From Bacillus sp. Marseille-P3661 (GTDB lineage Bacteria > Bacillota > Bacilli > Bacillales > Bacillaceae_J): a stretch of 64,000 nucleotides of DNA. Of this stretch, positions 42,791 through 51,508 are shown piece after piece. Position 1 is the stretch's first letter, and every line of letters begins with the position of its first letter. Location: NCBI RefSeq assembly GCF_900240995.1, contig NZ_LT965953.1:579303-643302 (forward strand), given 5' to 3'. The position numbers and the translations under genes were made by a program. The notes beneath the pieces were generated by a model. That model saw nothing but the letters and a program-made list of their open reading frames with translations. It was not told the DNA's origin and made no database searches.

Positions 42791-43987
42791 ATGACAAAAA
42801 ATCGTCGTTTATTTACTTCGGAATCAGTTACAGAAGGACATCCAGATAAGATTTGTGACCAAATATCAGATTCCATTCTTGATGCAATTTTGGCTAATGA
42901 TCCTAATGCACGTGTAGCTGCCGAAACATCTGTTACTACGGGGTTAGTTTTGGTAGCTGGAGAAATTACGACTACTACATATGTGGATATTCCCAAAATT
43001 GTTCGCGATACTGTGAAAAATATAGGCTATACTCGTGCAAAGTATGGATTTGACTATGAAACATGTGCAGTATTAACATCAATTGATGAACAATCACCAG
43101 ATATAGCCATGGGTGTAGACAAAGCATTAGAAGCACGTGAAGGACAAATGACTGAAGAGGAACTTGATGCAATTGGTGCAGGAGACCAAGGCTTAATGTT
43201 TGGGTTTGCTTGTAATGAAACACCTGAATTGATGCCACTTCCTATTTCATTAGCACATAAATTAGCACGTCGTTTAACAGAGGTTCGTAAAAAAGATATT
43301 CTTCCTTATTTACGCCCTGATGGTAAAACACAAGTGACTGTAGAATATGATGAAAATGACAAACCAAAACGCATTGATACAATTGTTATTTCTACTCAAC
43401 ATCATCCGGAAATTACTTTAGAACAAATTAAACGTAACTTAATAGAACATGTGATTAAGCCGGTTGTTCCAAGCGAGCTTATTGACGAAAACACAAAGTA
43501 TTTCATTAACCCAACTGGCCGCTTTGTAATTGGTGGTCCTCAAGGGGATGCTGGTTTAACAGGTCGAAAGATTATTGTAGATACTTACGGTGGATATGCA
43601 CGTCATGGTGGGGGTGCTTTCTCAGGTAAAGACCCTACAAAGGTTGACCGATCTGCTGCTTATGCAGCTCGGTATGTTGCAAAAAATATTGTTGCGGCAG
43701 GACTTGCTGAGAAATGTGAAGTGCAACTTGCTTATGCGATCGGTGTAGCACATCCTGTTTCAATTTCGATTGATACATTTGGAACTGGTAAAGTTTCTGA
43801 AGAAAAATTAGTTGAAGTTGTTCGTAATAACTTTGATCTACGTCCAGCTGGAATTATTAAAATGTTAGACCTACGTCGCCCAATTTATAAGAAAACTGCT
43901 GCATATGGTCATTTTGGTCGTACTGACATTGATGTGCCATGGGAAGCTACAGATAAGGCTGAAGCTCTAAAAAGTGAAGCTTTATAA
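42791..43987 (+). CDS. metK: S-adenosylmethionine synthetase
   Basis: MetK makes SAM from methionine and ATP. The 398-residue protein shows [28 protein letters not shown], the [28 protein letters not shown] segment with the methionine/phosphate loop, and [19 protein letters not shown] 42791 follows AGGAGG with about 12 bases of spacing. Control by the upstream SAM riboswitch is direct product feedback. A hairpin terminator follows. Confidence 0.98.
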   Translation: MTKNRRLFTSESVTEGHPDKICDQISDSILDAILANDPNARVAAETSVTTGLVLVAGEITTTTYVDIPKIVRDTVKNIGYTRAKYGFDYETCAVLTSIDEQSPDIAMGVDKALEAREGQMTEEELDAIGAGDQGLMFGFACNETPELMPLPISLAHKLARRLTEVRKKDILPYLRPDGKTQVTVEYDENDKPKRIDTIVISTQHHPEITLEQIKRNLIEHVIKPVVPSELIDENTKYFINPTGRFVIGGPQGDAGLTGRKIIVDTYGGYARHGGGAFSGKDPTKVDRSAAYAARYVAKNIVAAGLAEKCEVQLAYAIGVAHPVSISIDTFGTGKVSEEKLVEVVRNNFDLRPAGIIKMLDLRRPIYKKTAAYGHFGRTDIDVPWEATDKAEALKSEAL

Positions 43988-44000
43988 TATTTTTTTAAGA

Positions 44001-44041
44001 GGATAAAAAAGCGTTAGTGGCGCTACTTTTTATCCTTTTTC
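44001..44041 (+). terminator. Terminator of metK
   Basis: GGATAAAAA...GCG (44001-44013) pairs with CGC...TTTTTATCC (44021-44035), followed by TTTTT. Confidence 0.85.
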
Positions 44042-44069
44042 ATATTTTTTTAGAGATATTTTTAGCTTC

Positions 44070-44099
44070 TTGGTATAAATGCCAATTTTAGGTTATAAT
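44070..44099 (+). promoter_or_regulatory. Promoter of the ydjO-like gene
   Basis: TTGGTA (44070-44075), 18-bp spacer, TATAAT (44094-44099). It predicts a leader of about 127 nt before the ORF. Confidence 0.6.
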
Positions 44100-44126
44100 G
44101 TAATAAAGGGACCAATATTTATATCT

Positions 44127-44186
44127 ACTTATTATAAACTACATCACGATGTGTTGTTGTTTTTATAATAAGTTTATTTTTTTACT
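44127..44186 (+). promoter_or_regulatory. Terminator-like hairpin in the ydjO leader
   Basis: A perfect 11-bp stem ACTTATTATAA (44127-44137) / TTATAATAAGT (44163-44173), with an inner ACATC/GATGT pairing, followed by TTATTTTTTT. It lies between promoter and gene and so could attenuate transcription. Confidence 0.5.
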
Positions 44187-44232
44187 ATAGGTAGGTTCAT
44201 TATTGAGCCTAATCAATGGAAGGTGTGTTGAA

Positions 44233-44439
44233 ATGGCATTCGGTAGAAGAAACGTTGAAGAGGTTGTCACAGAGGAAACAAAAGTATGGGAATGTACATC
44301 CAATGAGTGTAATTGTTGGGTTAGGGATAACTTTAAAAGTAGTGAACAGCCCGTGTGTCCTATTTGTGAAAGTGAAATGAGCGAGACGACCAAAATGTTA
44401 CAAGTTGTTGAAAACCATAGTAAACATAATTTCAAATAA
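44233..44439 (+). CDS. YdjO-type cold-inducible zinc-ribbon protein
   Basis: A 68-residue protein resembling B. subtilis YdjO, annotated as cold-inducible. Zinc-ribbon-like cysteines are at 21, 26, 28, 42 and 45 (WECTSNECNCW and VCPIC). I choose ATG 44233, with GGAAGGTG 5 bases upstream; the longer frame has no support. The molecular role is unknown; a small zinc protein next to a cold-shock protein suggests RNA or ribosome work at low temperature (inference). It precedes csp by 224 bases. Confidence 0.82.
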   Translation: MAFGRRNVEEVVTEETKVWECTSNECNCWVRDNFKSSEQPVCPICESEMSETTKMLQVVENHSKHNFK

Positions 44440-44451
44440 AAGTAAAAAGAA

Positions 44452-44480
44452 TTGACTTTATTAAAGATATACGATAGTAT
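44452..44480 (+). promoter_or_regulatory. Promoter upstream of the csp leader
   Basis: TTGACT (44452-44457), 17-bp spacer, TAGTAT (44475-44480). It predicts a transcript start near 44487 and a leader of about 177 nt before csp. Confidence 0.65.
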
Positions 44481-44529
44481 TTAAAGTACGCTATTAAGTT
44501 CGTTTATTAATAATTTGGATATACCTCGT

Positions 44530-44592
44530 AAGTCGTAACTACAGAAGTGTGGGCGATTTTTATGTTGTCCTCTTCTAGTTACGACTTTTTTG
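44530..44592 (+). terminator. Terminator-like hairpin inside the csp leader
   Basis: AAGTCGTAACTACAGAAG (44530-44547) pairs with CTTCTAGTTACGACTT (44572-44587), followed by a T-run, about 72 bases before the csp start. It would end a transcript of about 105 nt, either a free small RNA or an attenuated csp leader. Confidence 0.75.
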
Positions 44593-44663
44593 ATGCTTGT
44601 AACGGAAAATTATGTAAATAAACACTTATGGTGATAATTATAATATAATGGAGGAATTTTCCC

Positions 44664-44864
44664 ATGGTAGCAGGTAAAGTTAAATGGTTTAATGCAGAAA
44701 AAGGCTTTGGATTTATCGAAGTTGAAGGTGGAGATGATGTATTCGTACATTTCTCAGCTATTCAAAGCGAAGGCTTTAAGTCTTTAGATGAAGGCCAAAA
44801 CGTTACTTTTGAAATCGTTGATGGAAATCGCGGACCACAAGCTGCAAACGTTCAAAAGGCATAA
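44664..44864 (+). CDS. Cold-shock protein (CspA/CspB family)
   Basis: A 66-residue single-domain cold-shock protein, a nucleic-acid chaperone that binds single-stranded RNA and DNA. RNP1 is KGFGFIE (15-21) and RNP2 is VFVHF. The ATG at 44664 follows TGGAGG. The upstream region carries a promoter, a terminator-like hairpin and a small ORF, suggesting control in the leader. A TATAAT-like run at about 44640 could be a second, closer promoter. Confidence 0.96.
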   Translation: MVAGKVKWFNAEKGFGFIEVEGGDDVFVHFSAIQSEGFKSLDEGQNVTFEIVDGNRGPQAANVQKA

Positions 44865-44881
44865 TTGACTGTAGATAAAGG

Positions 44882-44915
44882 GTGATACTTTTCTCTAAAA
44901 GTATCACTTTTTATT
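44882..44915 (+). terminator. Terminator of csp
   Basis: GTGATACTTTT (44882-44892) pairs with AAAAGTATCAC (44897-44907), followed by TTTTTATTT. Confidence 0.9.
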
Positions 44916-45082
44916 TGTAAGAGAAAATGTATTGTAAGATAATGGCTTATATTTTAATCTAATTTGGGCTAGAGCTTTTTAACTTCGGCTTTCATACATT
45001 ACCTTCTTGAAAAATCTTCTTAGTTTATTCAACTTTTTTCTTCTAATTTAACAAATCATTCCAATTGTTTAAAATTATTTAC

Positions 45083-45276
45083 TAAAAAATCTTTGGAGAG
45101 AGGAGTCGCTAGAAGTAAGTACTTGTTTTTGGTTTTTTAAAATCCTGATTCATAGTGGCGCGGCCGAGGAGCCGTAAAGATGGGAGAGAGGTAGGGCTTC
45201 CGTTGTTTTAGGTTTCAACCAAATAATTTCTTAATTTTTAATGAACATTAGGAAAAAATAATAAGAGGTAATGCTA
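45083..45276 (+). promoter_or_regulatory. GC-rich structured leader candidate of the DEAD-box helicase gene
   Basis: Within very AT-rich DNA, 45154-45200 is GC-rich and can fold (CGGCC-GAGGA-GCCG type hairpin at about 45162-45176). TCGCTA at about 45106 can pair with TAGTGG at about 45153. No gene or repeat copy explains it. I compared it from memory with known riboswitch classes and found no match. It may be the 5' leader of the helicase mRNA. Confidence 0.35.
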
Positions 45277-45363
45277 ATGGTCTTTGAATTAACATACATT
45301 CGAAAAGGCTATGTTCTGCTGAGGACAAGAAATAAAAGTAAATTATATGTAAATAATATGTAA
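45277..45363 (+). CDS. Possible 28-aa leader peptide before the helicase gene
   Basis: ATG 45277, with AGAGGT about 9 bases upstream, opens a 28-residue frame (MVFELTYIRKGYVLLRTRNK, then a short polar end). It stops at 45363, 21 bases before the helicase start. The spacing and ribosome site suggest a translated upstream ORF, but AT-rich DNA can yield such frames by chance. Confidence 0.35.
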   Translation: MVFELTYIRKGYVLLRTRNKSKLYVNNM

Positions 45364-45384
45364 AAAAATAAGGGGGAACTTTTT

Positions 45385-46824
45385 ATGAGTAATTTTAATG
45401 ATTTTAATATCAGTAAAGAAGTTTTACAAGCTTTATCAAATATGGGATTTGAAGAGCCGAGTCCGATTCAAGCTGAGGCAATTCCTATCGCGATAACTGG
45501 TAGAGATATGCTAGGTCAAGCCCAAACTGGTACAGGGAAGACAACAGCATTCGGTGTTCCGATTATTGAACATGTTGATTTAAGTATAAATACAATTCAA
45601 GGTCTTGTTCTAGCTCCGACGCGTGAATTAGCGGTACAGGTGGCTGAAGAATTGAATAGAATTGGCCAAGTAAAGGGTGTACGTACGTTGCCTATTTATG
45701 GTGGACAAGATATTAATCGCCAAATAAAAGCTCTAAAGAACAAACCGCACATTATTGCAGCGACACCAGGAAGATTGCTTGATCACATTAAGAGGAAAAC
45801 GATTCGATTAAATCAAATAAAAATGGTTGTTTTAGATGAAGCGGATGAAATGCTTAATATGGGATTTATCGAAGATATCGAGATGATTTTAAGTGAAATT
45901 TCAAGCGATCATCAAACGATGTTATTTTCAGCAACTATGCCTAAACGAATTCAAACACTATCTGAAAAATTTATGGATAACCCTGCGCTAGTTAAAATTA
46001 AGGCGAAGGAATTAACTGTCAAAAATATTGAACAACATTATATTGAGGTTCAGGAAAAGAAAAAGTTCGATGTACTATGTAATCTTTTGGATATCCAAGA
46101 TCCTGAGCTTGCGATCGTCTTTGGTCGTACTAAGAAACGTGTAGACGAACTTGTGGAAGGGCTTATTAAACGCGGATATTCGGCAGAGGGCATTCACGGT
46201 GATATTCCTCAAGCAAAAAGAGATCAGGTTATTCGCCGTTTTAAAGAACAAACGATAGAAGTAATGGTAGCTACCGATGTGGCGGCTCGAGGTCTTGATA
46301 TTAGCGGTGTTTCTCATGTATATAACTTTGACATTCCTCAGGATCCTGAAAGTTATGTACACAGAATCGGCAGAACTGGGCGTGCGGGGAAAAAGGGATT
46401 GGCTGTAAGCTTTGTAACGCCAAGAGAAACAAGTCAATTAAAAACTATTGAAAATGTTACAAAAACTAAAATCACAAGAAAGCCTATTCCATCTTACGAC
46501 GATGTTGTTGCGGGGAATCAACAAGCAGCAATTGACCGATTGATGGAGGTAATCGAAAAAGGTGATCACCTCCAACAAAAGCAAGTAGCTGAAAATTTAT
46601 TGGATGAAGTGGATTCTGTTACTATTGTTGCTGCAGCACTTAGACTTTTAACAAAACAACCTGATGCAACACCAATCGTATTATCTGAAGTTACACCGAT
46701 ACGTGTTAAAAGAGAAAGCTTTAACAATAAACGTAGTAATAGAGATAATCGTGGTGGAAATAGGAATAATACTCGTAGTGGCAGTAGAGAACGAGATAGC
46801 CGTAGAAGAAATCGTGCTCGCTAA
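45385..46824 (+). CDS. cshA: DEAD-box ATP-dependent RNA helicase (CshA-like)
   Basis: A 479-residue RNA helicase with all motifs: Q-motif, [37 protein letters not shown] and [10 protein letters not shown]. The C-terminal extension ends in an Arg/Asn/Gly-rich basic tail (from about residue 448), typical of CshA-type cold-shock and RNA-degradosome helicases that unwind structured RNA. ATG 45385 has AAGGGGGAAC upstream. It follows ydjO and csp, so this is a cold-response cluster placed between metK and ytoA. The choice of CshA over CshB/DeaD rests on length and tail. Confidence 0.9.
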   Translation: MSNFNDFNISKEVLQALSNMGFEEPSPIQAEAIPIAITGRDMLGQAQTGTGKTTAFGVPIIEHVDLSINTIQGLVLAPTRELAVQVAEELNRIGQVKGVRTLPIYGGQDINRQIKALKNKPHIIAATPGRLLDHIKRKTIRLNQIKMVVLDEADEMLNMGFIEDIEMILSEISSDHQTMLFSATMPKRIQTLSEKFMDNPALVKIKAKELTVKNIEQHYIEVQEKKKFDVLCNLLDIQDPELAIVFGRTKKRVDELVEGLIKRGYSAEGIHGDIPQAKRDQVIRRFKEQTIEVMVATDVAARGLDISGVSHVYNFDIPQDPESYVHRIGRTGRAGKKGLAVSFVTPRETSQLKTIENVTKTKITRKPIPSYDDVVAGNQQAAIDRLMEVIEKGDHLQQKQVAENLLDEVDSVTIVAAALRLLTKQPDATPIVLSEVTPIRVKRESFNNKRSNRDNRGGNRNNTRSGSRERDSRRRNRAR

Positions 46825-46883
46825 TGGATGGTGAGTTAGGCATTTTTTATAGTGAGGTAAAAAGGCAAACTAAATAAATGTTT

Positions 46884-46928
46884 AAAATACACATGAGCTT
46901 TTTGAAGTCTCATGTGTATTTTTTTGTT
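46884..46928 (+). terminator. Terminator of the helicase gene
   Basis: A 14-bp stem AAAATACACATGAG (46884-46897) / CTCATGTGTATTTT (46909-46922), followed by T. Confidence 0.92.
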
Positions 46929-47015
46929 TTGATTTGATTAATGTTGTAACCCGGAACGTGTAAGGTAGTAGTGACTTTCTTTGACAGCCTCGAACTCGGC
47001 ACAGGTTTGTCCCTC

Positions 47016-47531
47016 TTACCTACCTTGTAAGCCTTTGTAAAATTGACCTTTTTCTACATATTCGCGGCGAATTCGTGCCATGTCTTTTTTATCTTCCTCA
47101 GTTAATTCTCGGACAACTTTGGCGGGCCTGCCAAATGCTAGTGTATTAGGTGGGATTTTTTTACCTTGTGGAACTAAACTACCGGCCCCAATAAACGCTC
47201 CTTCGCCAATTTCCGCTCCATCTAGGACAGTTGAACCCATCCCAATTAGAGCTTCCTTTCTAATGATCGAACTATGCAAGATCACCATATGCCCAACTGT
47301 AACATCATCCTCAATAATAAGTGGGTTATTAGGGCTTTGATGGAGAACAGAATTATCTTGTATATTAACACGGTCCCCGATTATTGTAGGTGCAACATCC
47401 CCGCGTATAGAAGTGTTAAACCATATACTAGACATATCGCCAATCGTTACATCACCCGTAATTGTTACATAATCAGCTATAAAAGCTGTCTCTGCGATTT
47501 TTGGATACTTTCCTTTGAATTCATAAATCAT
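47016..47531 (-). CDS. ytoA: Gamma-carbonic-anhydrase-like hexapeptide protein YtoA
   Basis: A 171-residue left-handed beta-helix protein of the gamma-carbonic anhydrase / YrdA family. Hexapeptide repeats run from VTITGDVTIGDMSSIWFNTSI to VTVGHMVILHSSI. Potential zinc ligands include the His residues in LHQSP, VGHMVILH. The C-terminus ARIRREYVEKGQFYKGLQ is typical. Many members lack proven activity, so catalysis is uncertain. ATG 47531 follows AAAGGATG on the reverse strand. It converges with the helicase and is divergent from ytpA. Confidence 0.9.
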   Translation of the reverse strand: MIYEFKGKYPKIAETAFIADYVTITGDVTIGDMSSIWFNTSIRGDVAPTIIGDRVNIQDNSVLHQSPNNPLIIEDDVTVGHMVILHSSIIRKEALIGMGSTVLDGAEIGEGAFIGAGSLVPQGKKIPPNTLAFGRPAKVVRELTEEDKKDMARIRREYVEKGQFYKGLQGR

Positions 47532-47670
47532 AATAGTGTACCATCCTTTTTTATTAGCTTATAAAAATAATTAATCGAAAATGTGGTTGAATGAATAATA
47601 GTATAGACATAAAATGATTGTAACACGTAAGTTTGGTAAATTTAAGCATTTTAGTTTAGGGGGCACAGTT

Positions 47671-48495
47671 ATGTGGAAATGGGAAACGGAGAATCCTCGA
47701 GGTGTTTTTGTTGTTGTTCACGGTGCGTTTGAACATCAAGGCCGTTATAAATGGTTAACGGAAATGCTACGAGCAGAACATTTTAATGTAATTATTGGGG
47801 ATCTACCAGGGCAAGGAACATCGAGAAGTCGTCGTGGGCATATTGATTCATTTGATGAATATATAGAAACAATTGCTACTTGGGTTGAGGAAGCAAAAAA
47901 ATATAATTTGCCAATCTTTTTATTAGGACATAGTATGGGTGGCTTGGCGGTAATTCGAACATTGCAAGAGAAACAACTGCCGGTTAATGCTGCTATTTTA
48001 TCATCACCATGTTTAGGCTTAGTAAGTTATCCTTCTAGGGGGCTGCAAATGTTGTCAAAGGTATTAAATATCGTTATGCCAACTTTGCGTTTAGCATCCC
48101 ATATGGAACCTAAAATTGCGACCCGAAATAAAGAAGTGATGGAATTAGATGAAAATGACTCTTTATATGTTCAAAAGGTATCTATACGATGGTATCGAGA
48201 ACTTGTAAAGTCTATGCAACTTGCTGATCGGAATATTTCTAGAATACCAGACCTGCCTATTTTAATTATGCAGGGCGGGGAAGATAAAATAATTGATAAA
48301 ATTATTGTCAAACAATGGTTTGATCGTCTCCAAGTAAGTGAAAAATTATATAAAGAATGGCCTGGTCTTTATCATGAGGTTTTTAATGAACCAGAGCGAA
48401 ACCAAGTGTTTGTATTTGCAAAAGGATTTATTGATTTGCAGTTAAATAATGATAAATATAAAAAGATTGAACAAATCGAGCCCAATAAAGAATAG
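47671..48495 (+). CDS. ytpA: YtpA-type lysophospholipase / monoacylglycerol lipase
   Basis: A 274-residue alpha/beta hydrolase (hydrolase_4). Nucleophile motif GHSMGG, oxyanion VVVHGAFEHQGRY, and catalytic His in GLYHEVFNEPER. B. subtilis YtpA is reported as a lysophospholipase linked to the antibiotic bacilysocin. I choose ATG 47671 because MWKWETENPRGVFVVVHG aligns with YtpA; an upstream ATG at 47614 would add 19 residues without a ribosome site. It has no signal peptide. It is followed 68 bases later by ytpB, likely in one operon. Confidence 0.9.
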   Translation: MWKWETENPRGVFVVVHGAFEHQGRYKWLTEMLRAEHFNVIIGDLPGQGTSRSRRGHIDSFDEYIETIATWVEEAKKYNLPIFLLGHSMGGLAVIRTLQEKQLPVNAAILSSPCLGLVSYPSRGLQMLSKVLNIVMPTLRLASHMEPKIATRNKEVMELDENDSLYVQKVSIRWYRELVKSMQLADRNISRIPDLPILIMQGGEDKIIDKIIVKQWFDRLQVSEKLYKEWPGLYHEVFNEPERNQVFVFAKGFIDLQLNNDKYKKIEQIEPNKE

Positions 48496-48563
48496 ATAGT
48501 GATTAGATGCTGGAGCTAGCCTTAGTTTGCAACATGCTATTGCTGTAGTTTGGGGGAATTGTA

Positions 48564-49628
48564 TTGGCGGTACCTAAAGATCCATTTTTTTTAATGAAAA
48601 AAATATATAAAAATGTTTTTCCGACTGTTCATTATTACCTAGAAGATTGGAAAACACGTGCGGAATCCATTCCGAATCCCGAATTAAAAAAACAGGCCCT
48701 TGCTAGCATTGAAACTAAGTCTTTTCATTGTGAAGGTGGCGCTGTTTATTCGATATTAACAACTGACTACGAGAAGGAATGCATACGTTTTATTGTTGCT
48801 TATCAAACAATCAGTGATTATTTAGATAATCTTTGTGACCGTAGTACATCTATGGATCCTGTTGATTTTAGGGCTTTACATGAAGCTATGATTCATGCCT
48901 TAATACCGGGTCAAGCACCCCTGAATTATTATCGGTTCAGGAAAGAGCAAAATGATGGTGGTTATTTACTTTCTTTAGTTGTCACCTGTCAGGAGGTTCT
49001 TGGTAAGGTTAAACATTATCATAAAATTGCGCCATTACTACATGAATTGGCTCAATATTATTGTGATTTACAAGTATATAAGCATATCGATCAAGCTGAA
49101 AGAGTGCAAAAACTAAAATCGTGGTTTGATATGTATAAAAACAAGTTACCTGAAATGACTTGGTATGAATTTTCTGCATGTGCAGGGTCCACATTAGGTA
49201 TATTTTGCTTAGTAGCTTATGCATTTAATGACGAGTTCTCTAATCAACATATAAATAAAGTGAAACAAGGACTTTTTCCATATGTGCAAGGCTTGCATAT
49301 CTTGTTAGATTATTTTATCGATCAGAAAGAAGATGAAAAGGGTGGTGATTTAAATTTCTGTTTCTATTTTCCCGATACTGAGATACTAACGAAACGTTTG
49401 TGCCATTTTTTAGTACAAGCTGATCAACATATTAAAGATCTGCCGGATGAACGCTTTCATCGTTTAATAAATCGTGGATTATTAGGTGTGTATTTATCAG
49501 ATCAAAAGGTTTCAGAGCAACCAGAGGTAGCTAAAGTTGCAAAGGAATTACTAAAATGTGGCGGTTTAATTTCATGGTTTTTTTACATAAATGGTCGGTG
49601 GTATCGCAAGCTAATAAAAAGTCGGTAA
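48564..49628 (+). CDS. ytpB: Tetraprenyl-beta-curcumene synthase YtpB
   Basis: A 354-residue helical terpene synthase of the YtpB family, which has no close similarity to classic terpene cyclases. B. subtilis YtpB cyclises C35 heptaprenyl diphosphate to tetraprenyl-beta-curcumene, a precursor of sesquarterpene membrane lipids in vegetative cells and spores. An Asp-rich segment SDYLDNLCDRSTSMD (near residues 90-105) probably binds the Mg-diphosphate, and DYFIDQKEDEKGGD is a second acidic patch. It starts at TTG 48564, with GGGGGAA 6 bases upstream. It is downstream of ytpA and ends at a bidirectional terminator. Confidence 0.92.
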   Translation: MAVPKDPFFLMKKIYKNVFPTVHYYLEDWKTRAESIPNPELKKQALASIETKSFHCEGGAVYSILTTDYEKECIRFIVAYQTISDYLDNLCDRSTSMDPVDFRALHEAMIHALIPGQAPLNYYRFRKEQNDGGYLLSLVVTCQEVLGKVKHYHKIAPLLHELAQYYCDLQVYKHIDQAERVQKLKSWFDMYKNKLPEMTWYEFSACAGSTLGIFCLVAYAFNDEFSNQHINKVKQGLFPYVQGLHILLDYFIDQKEDEKGGDLNFCFYFPDTEILTKRLCHFLVQADQHIKDLPDERFHRLINRGLLGVYLSDQKVSEQPEVAKVAKELLKCGGLISWFFYINGRWYRKLIKSR

Positions 49629-49725
49629 TGGCGCATGGGGAAACTCTATAAAACAGTCACTTTTAATACAAACAAAAATGTGAAGTATATGATCGAAATC
49701 CAAACAATGTAGTCCATACCATAAA

Positions 49726-49756
49726 AAAACAGGTGAAGAAGTACTTCACCTGTTTT
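49726..49756. terminator. Bidirectional terminator between ytpB and ytqB
   Basis: A perfect 13-bp stem AAAACAGGTGAAG (49726-49738) / CTTCACCTGTTTT (49744-49756) with A-run and T-run flanks. It serves the convergent ytpB and ytqA-ytqB units. Confidence 0.9.
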
Positions 49757-49791
49757 GAAATTCATCTTTATATTTGCGAACAGAAAGCTTA

Positions 49792-50364
49792 TCATTTTTT
49801 TTCGATCGCAATGATAAATGGAGGATGATTTTTTTGATTTAAAAATTCATATTTTAAAACATTTGCTTGTTTTTGTTCTATTGTTGCCACAAATTCTAAA
49901 AGTGCATCTCGCTCATACATTCCTTCAGGATGGCCATGGTATACAACAAGGATAATAATCCCTCCGTATGGCATTATACTAAGAAGTTGTCGTATCGCAT
50001 TGATAGTTCGAGATGGTGTTGTAACAATATTTTTGTCGCCGCCAGGCAAATATCCAAGATTAAAAATTGCGGCCTTCACTTTTTTAGTTTCATCTTTAGG
50101 AATTAATATTTCAATCTGATCGTGACTCTCGTGGAAAAGGGTCGCTCGATTATCTAGTTGTTTTTCTTTTAATAAAGTATACGTATTTTCAAGAGCTTTT
50201 TCTTGGATATCAAATCCATATACCTTGCCTTGTTCGCCAACAAGCTCTGCTAAAAGGGCGGTATCATTACCATTACCTATCGTTGCATCAATAGCAATAT
50301 CACCATCGTGTACGGCATTTGCTAATAACGAGTGTGCAAAGGGTAAGACCCGTTTCAAAATCAT
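49792..50364 (-). CDS. ytqB: tRNA nm5s2U34 methyltransferase MnmM (YtqB)
   Basis: A 190-residue class-I SAM methyltransferase. The SAM motif is DATIGNGNDTALLAELVG (near residues 26-43), followed by VYGFDIQ and FNLGYLPGGDKN. Recent work names B. subtilis YtqB as MnmM, which methylates nm5s2U to mnm5s2U at the wobble position of some tRNAs. I choose start ATG 50364, with AGGAAGG 9 bases upstream, giving MILKRVLPFAH as in YtqB. It overlaps ytqA by four bases (ATGA), so translation is coupled. The two probably form one tRNA-modification operon. Confidence 0.92.
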   Translation of the reverse strand: MILKRVLPFAHSLLANAVHDGDIAIDATIGNGNDTALLAELVGEQGKVYGFDIQEKALENTYTLLKEKQLDNRATLFHESHDQIEILIPKDETKKVKAAIFNLGYLPGGDKNIVTTPSRTINAIRQLLSIMPYGGIIILVVYHGHPEGMYERDALLEFVATIEQKQANVLKYEFLNQKNHPPFIIAIEKK

Positions 50365-51317
50365 GACGTACAACCTTCCTGAATAGCATATTTACCTTGC
50401 CAACTGTTCCGGCGTTTTAATTCATCGTCAATGGCATTTAATACTTCCCATTTACGTAGGCTCCACATTGGTCCAATCATTAACTCTGGAGGACCGTCTC
50501 CCGTTATTCGATGGATAACGATTTCAGGTGGGAGAATTTCAATTTGATCGCAAACTAGGTTTACATACTCTTCGAATGATAAAAATTGTAAGAGTCCTTT
50601 CTCGTATTGTTTTACCATAGGAGTGCCTTTTAAAAGATGCAATAAATGAATTTTAATACCTTGAATATCGAGGTTCGCCACTGCTTTAGCAGTTTCGAGC
50701 ATCATCTCGGGCGTTTCCTGTGGCAAGCCATTAATAATATGAGAACAAACACGAATACCATGTTTACGAAGTTTATTCACGCCATCAATATAACATTGAT
50801 AATCATGAGCACGATTAATAAGGGAAGCGGTAGATTCATGAATTGTTTGTAAACCTAGTTCAACCCATAAGTATGTTCTTTCATTTAATTCAGCTAAATA
50901 TTCTACAACATCATCTGGCAAGCAATCTGGGCGTGTAGCAATTGATAAACCAACAACACCTTCTTGTTCAAGGATGATTTCATACTTTTGCCGAAGCTCA
51001 TCTACTGGAGCATACGTATTTGAAAAAGCCTGAAAATAACCAAGATATTTCCCGTCTTTCCACTTTTCGTGCATTTTTTCTTTTATATCATTAAATTGTT
51101 TGACAAGATTGTCAGCACGATCACCTGCAAAATCACCTGATCCAGCTGCACTGCAAAACGTACACCCTCCAAAGGCTACATTTCCATCTCGGTTTGGACA
51201 ATCAAATCCGCCATCTAATGCAACCTTAAATACTTTATGTCCAAATGTTTCACGTAAGTGATAATTCCACGTATGGTACCTCTTTTGGTCATGTGCATAA
51301 GGGAATGGATTAGACAT
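50361..51317 (-). CDS. ytqA: Radical-SAM protein YtqA (TIGR01212 family, MnmL candidate)
   Basis: A 318-residue radical-SAM protein of the TIGR01212 / Elp3-like group. The cluster-binding cysteines are in CPNRDGNVAFGGCTFC, a wider spacing than CX3CX2C. Further segments are ATRPDCLPDDVVEYL, WVELGLQTIHEST and HIINGLPQETPEMM. In Gram-positives this protein has been proposed (as MnmL) to act before YtqB/MnmM in making mnm5s2U. ATG 51317 follows AAGGAGGGA. It forms an operon with ytqB. Confidence 0.92.
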   Translation of the reverse strand: MSNPFPYAHDQKRYHTWNYHLRETFGHKVFKVALDGGFDCPNRDGNVAFGGCTFCSAAGSGDFAGDRADNLVKQFNDIKEKMHEKWKDGKYLGYFQAFSNTYAPVDELRQKYEIILEQEGVVGLSIATRPDCLPDDVVEYLAELNERTYLWVELGLQTIHESTASLINRAHDYQCYIDGVNKLRKHGIRVCSHIINGLPQETPEMMLETAKAVANLDIQGIKIHLLHLLKGTPMVKQYEKGLLQFLSFEEYVNLVCDQIEILPPEIVIHRITGDGPPELMIGPMWSLRKWEVLNAIDDELKRRNSWQGKYAIQEGCTS

Positions 51318-51380
51318 AGTAATCCCTCCTTTTATAATTAGGCTTATTAAAAACTTATTGTTGATATAGCTACTAAGTTG

Positions 51381-51508
51381 ATTGGAGCGTAAGGTGCGAG
51401 ACTCCTGCGGGAGCAGCGGGACAGGTGAGACTCCGCAGGTGCGAAGCGCTGAGGAGGCTCACCGCCCGCCCCGCGGAAAGCGAGCATCCTGGAGCGAAAA
51501 TCAACAGG
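51381..51508. repeat. GC-rich intergenic repeat, full copy
   Basis: A 128-bp GC-rich element with inner inverted blocks (GAGACTCCTGCGGG, GGTGAGACTCCGCAGG, CTCACCGCCCGCC). It begins near GTTGATTGGAGCG and ends with GGAGCGAAAATCAAC, so its ends form a short GTTGATT inverted repeat. It matches a repeat type I know from many Bacillus genomes and the degenerate copy at 6265-6348. It encodes nothing. Confidence 0.75.

Noticed and set aside
45083-45200. Manganese (yybP-ykoY) or c-di-AMP riboswitch
   Set aside because: A few blocks looked similar, but the conserved core sequences of these classes are missing.
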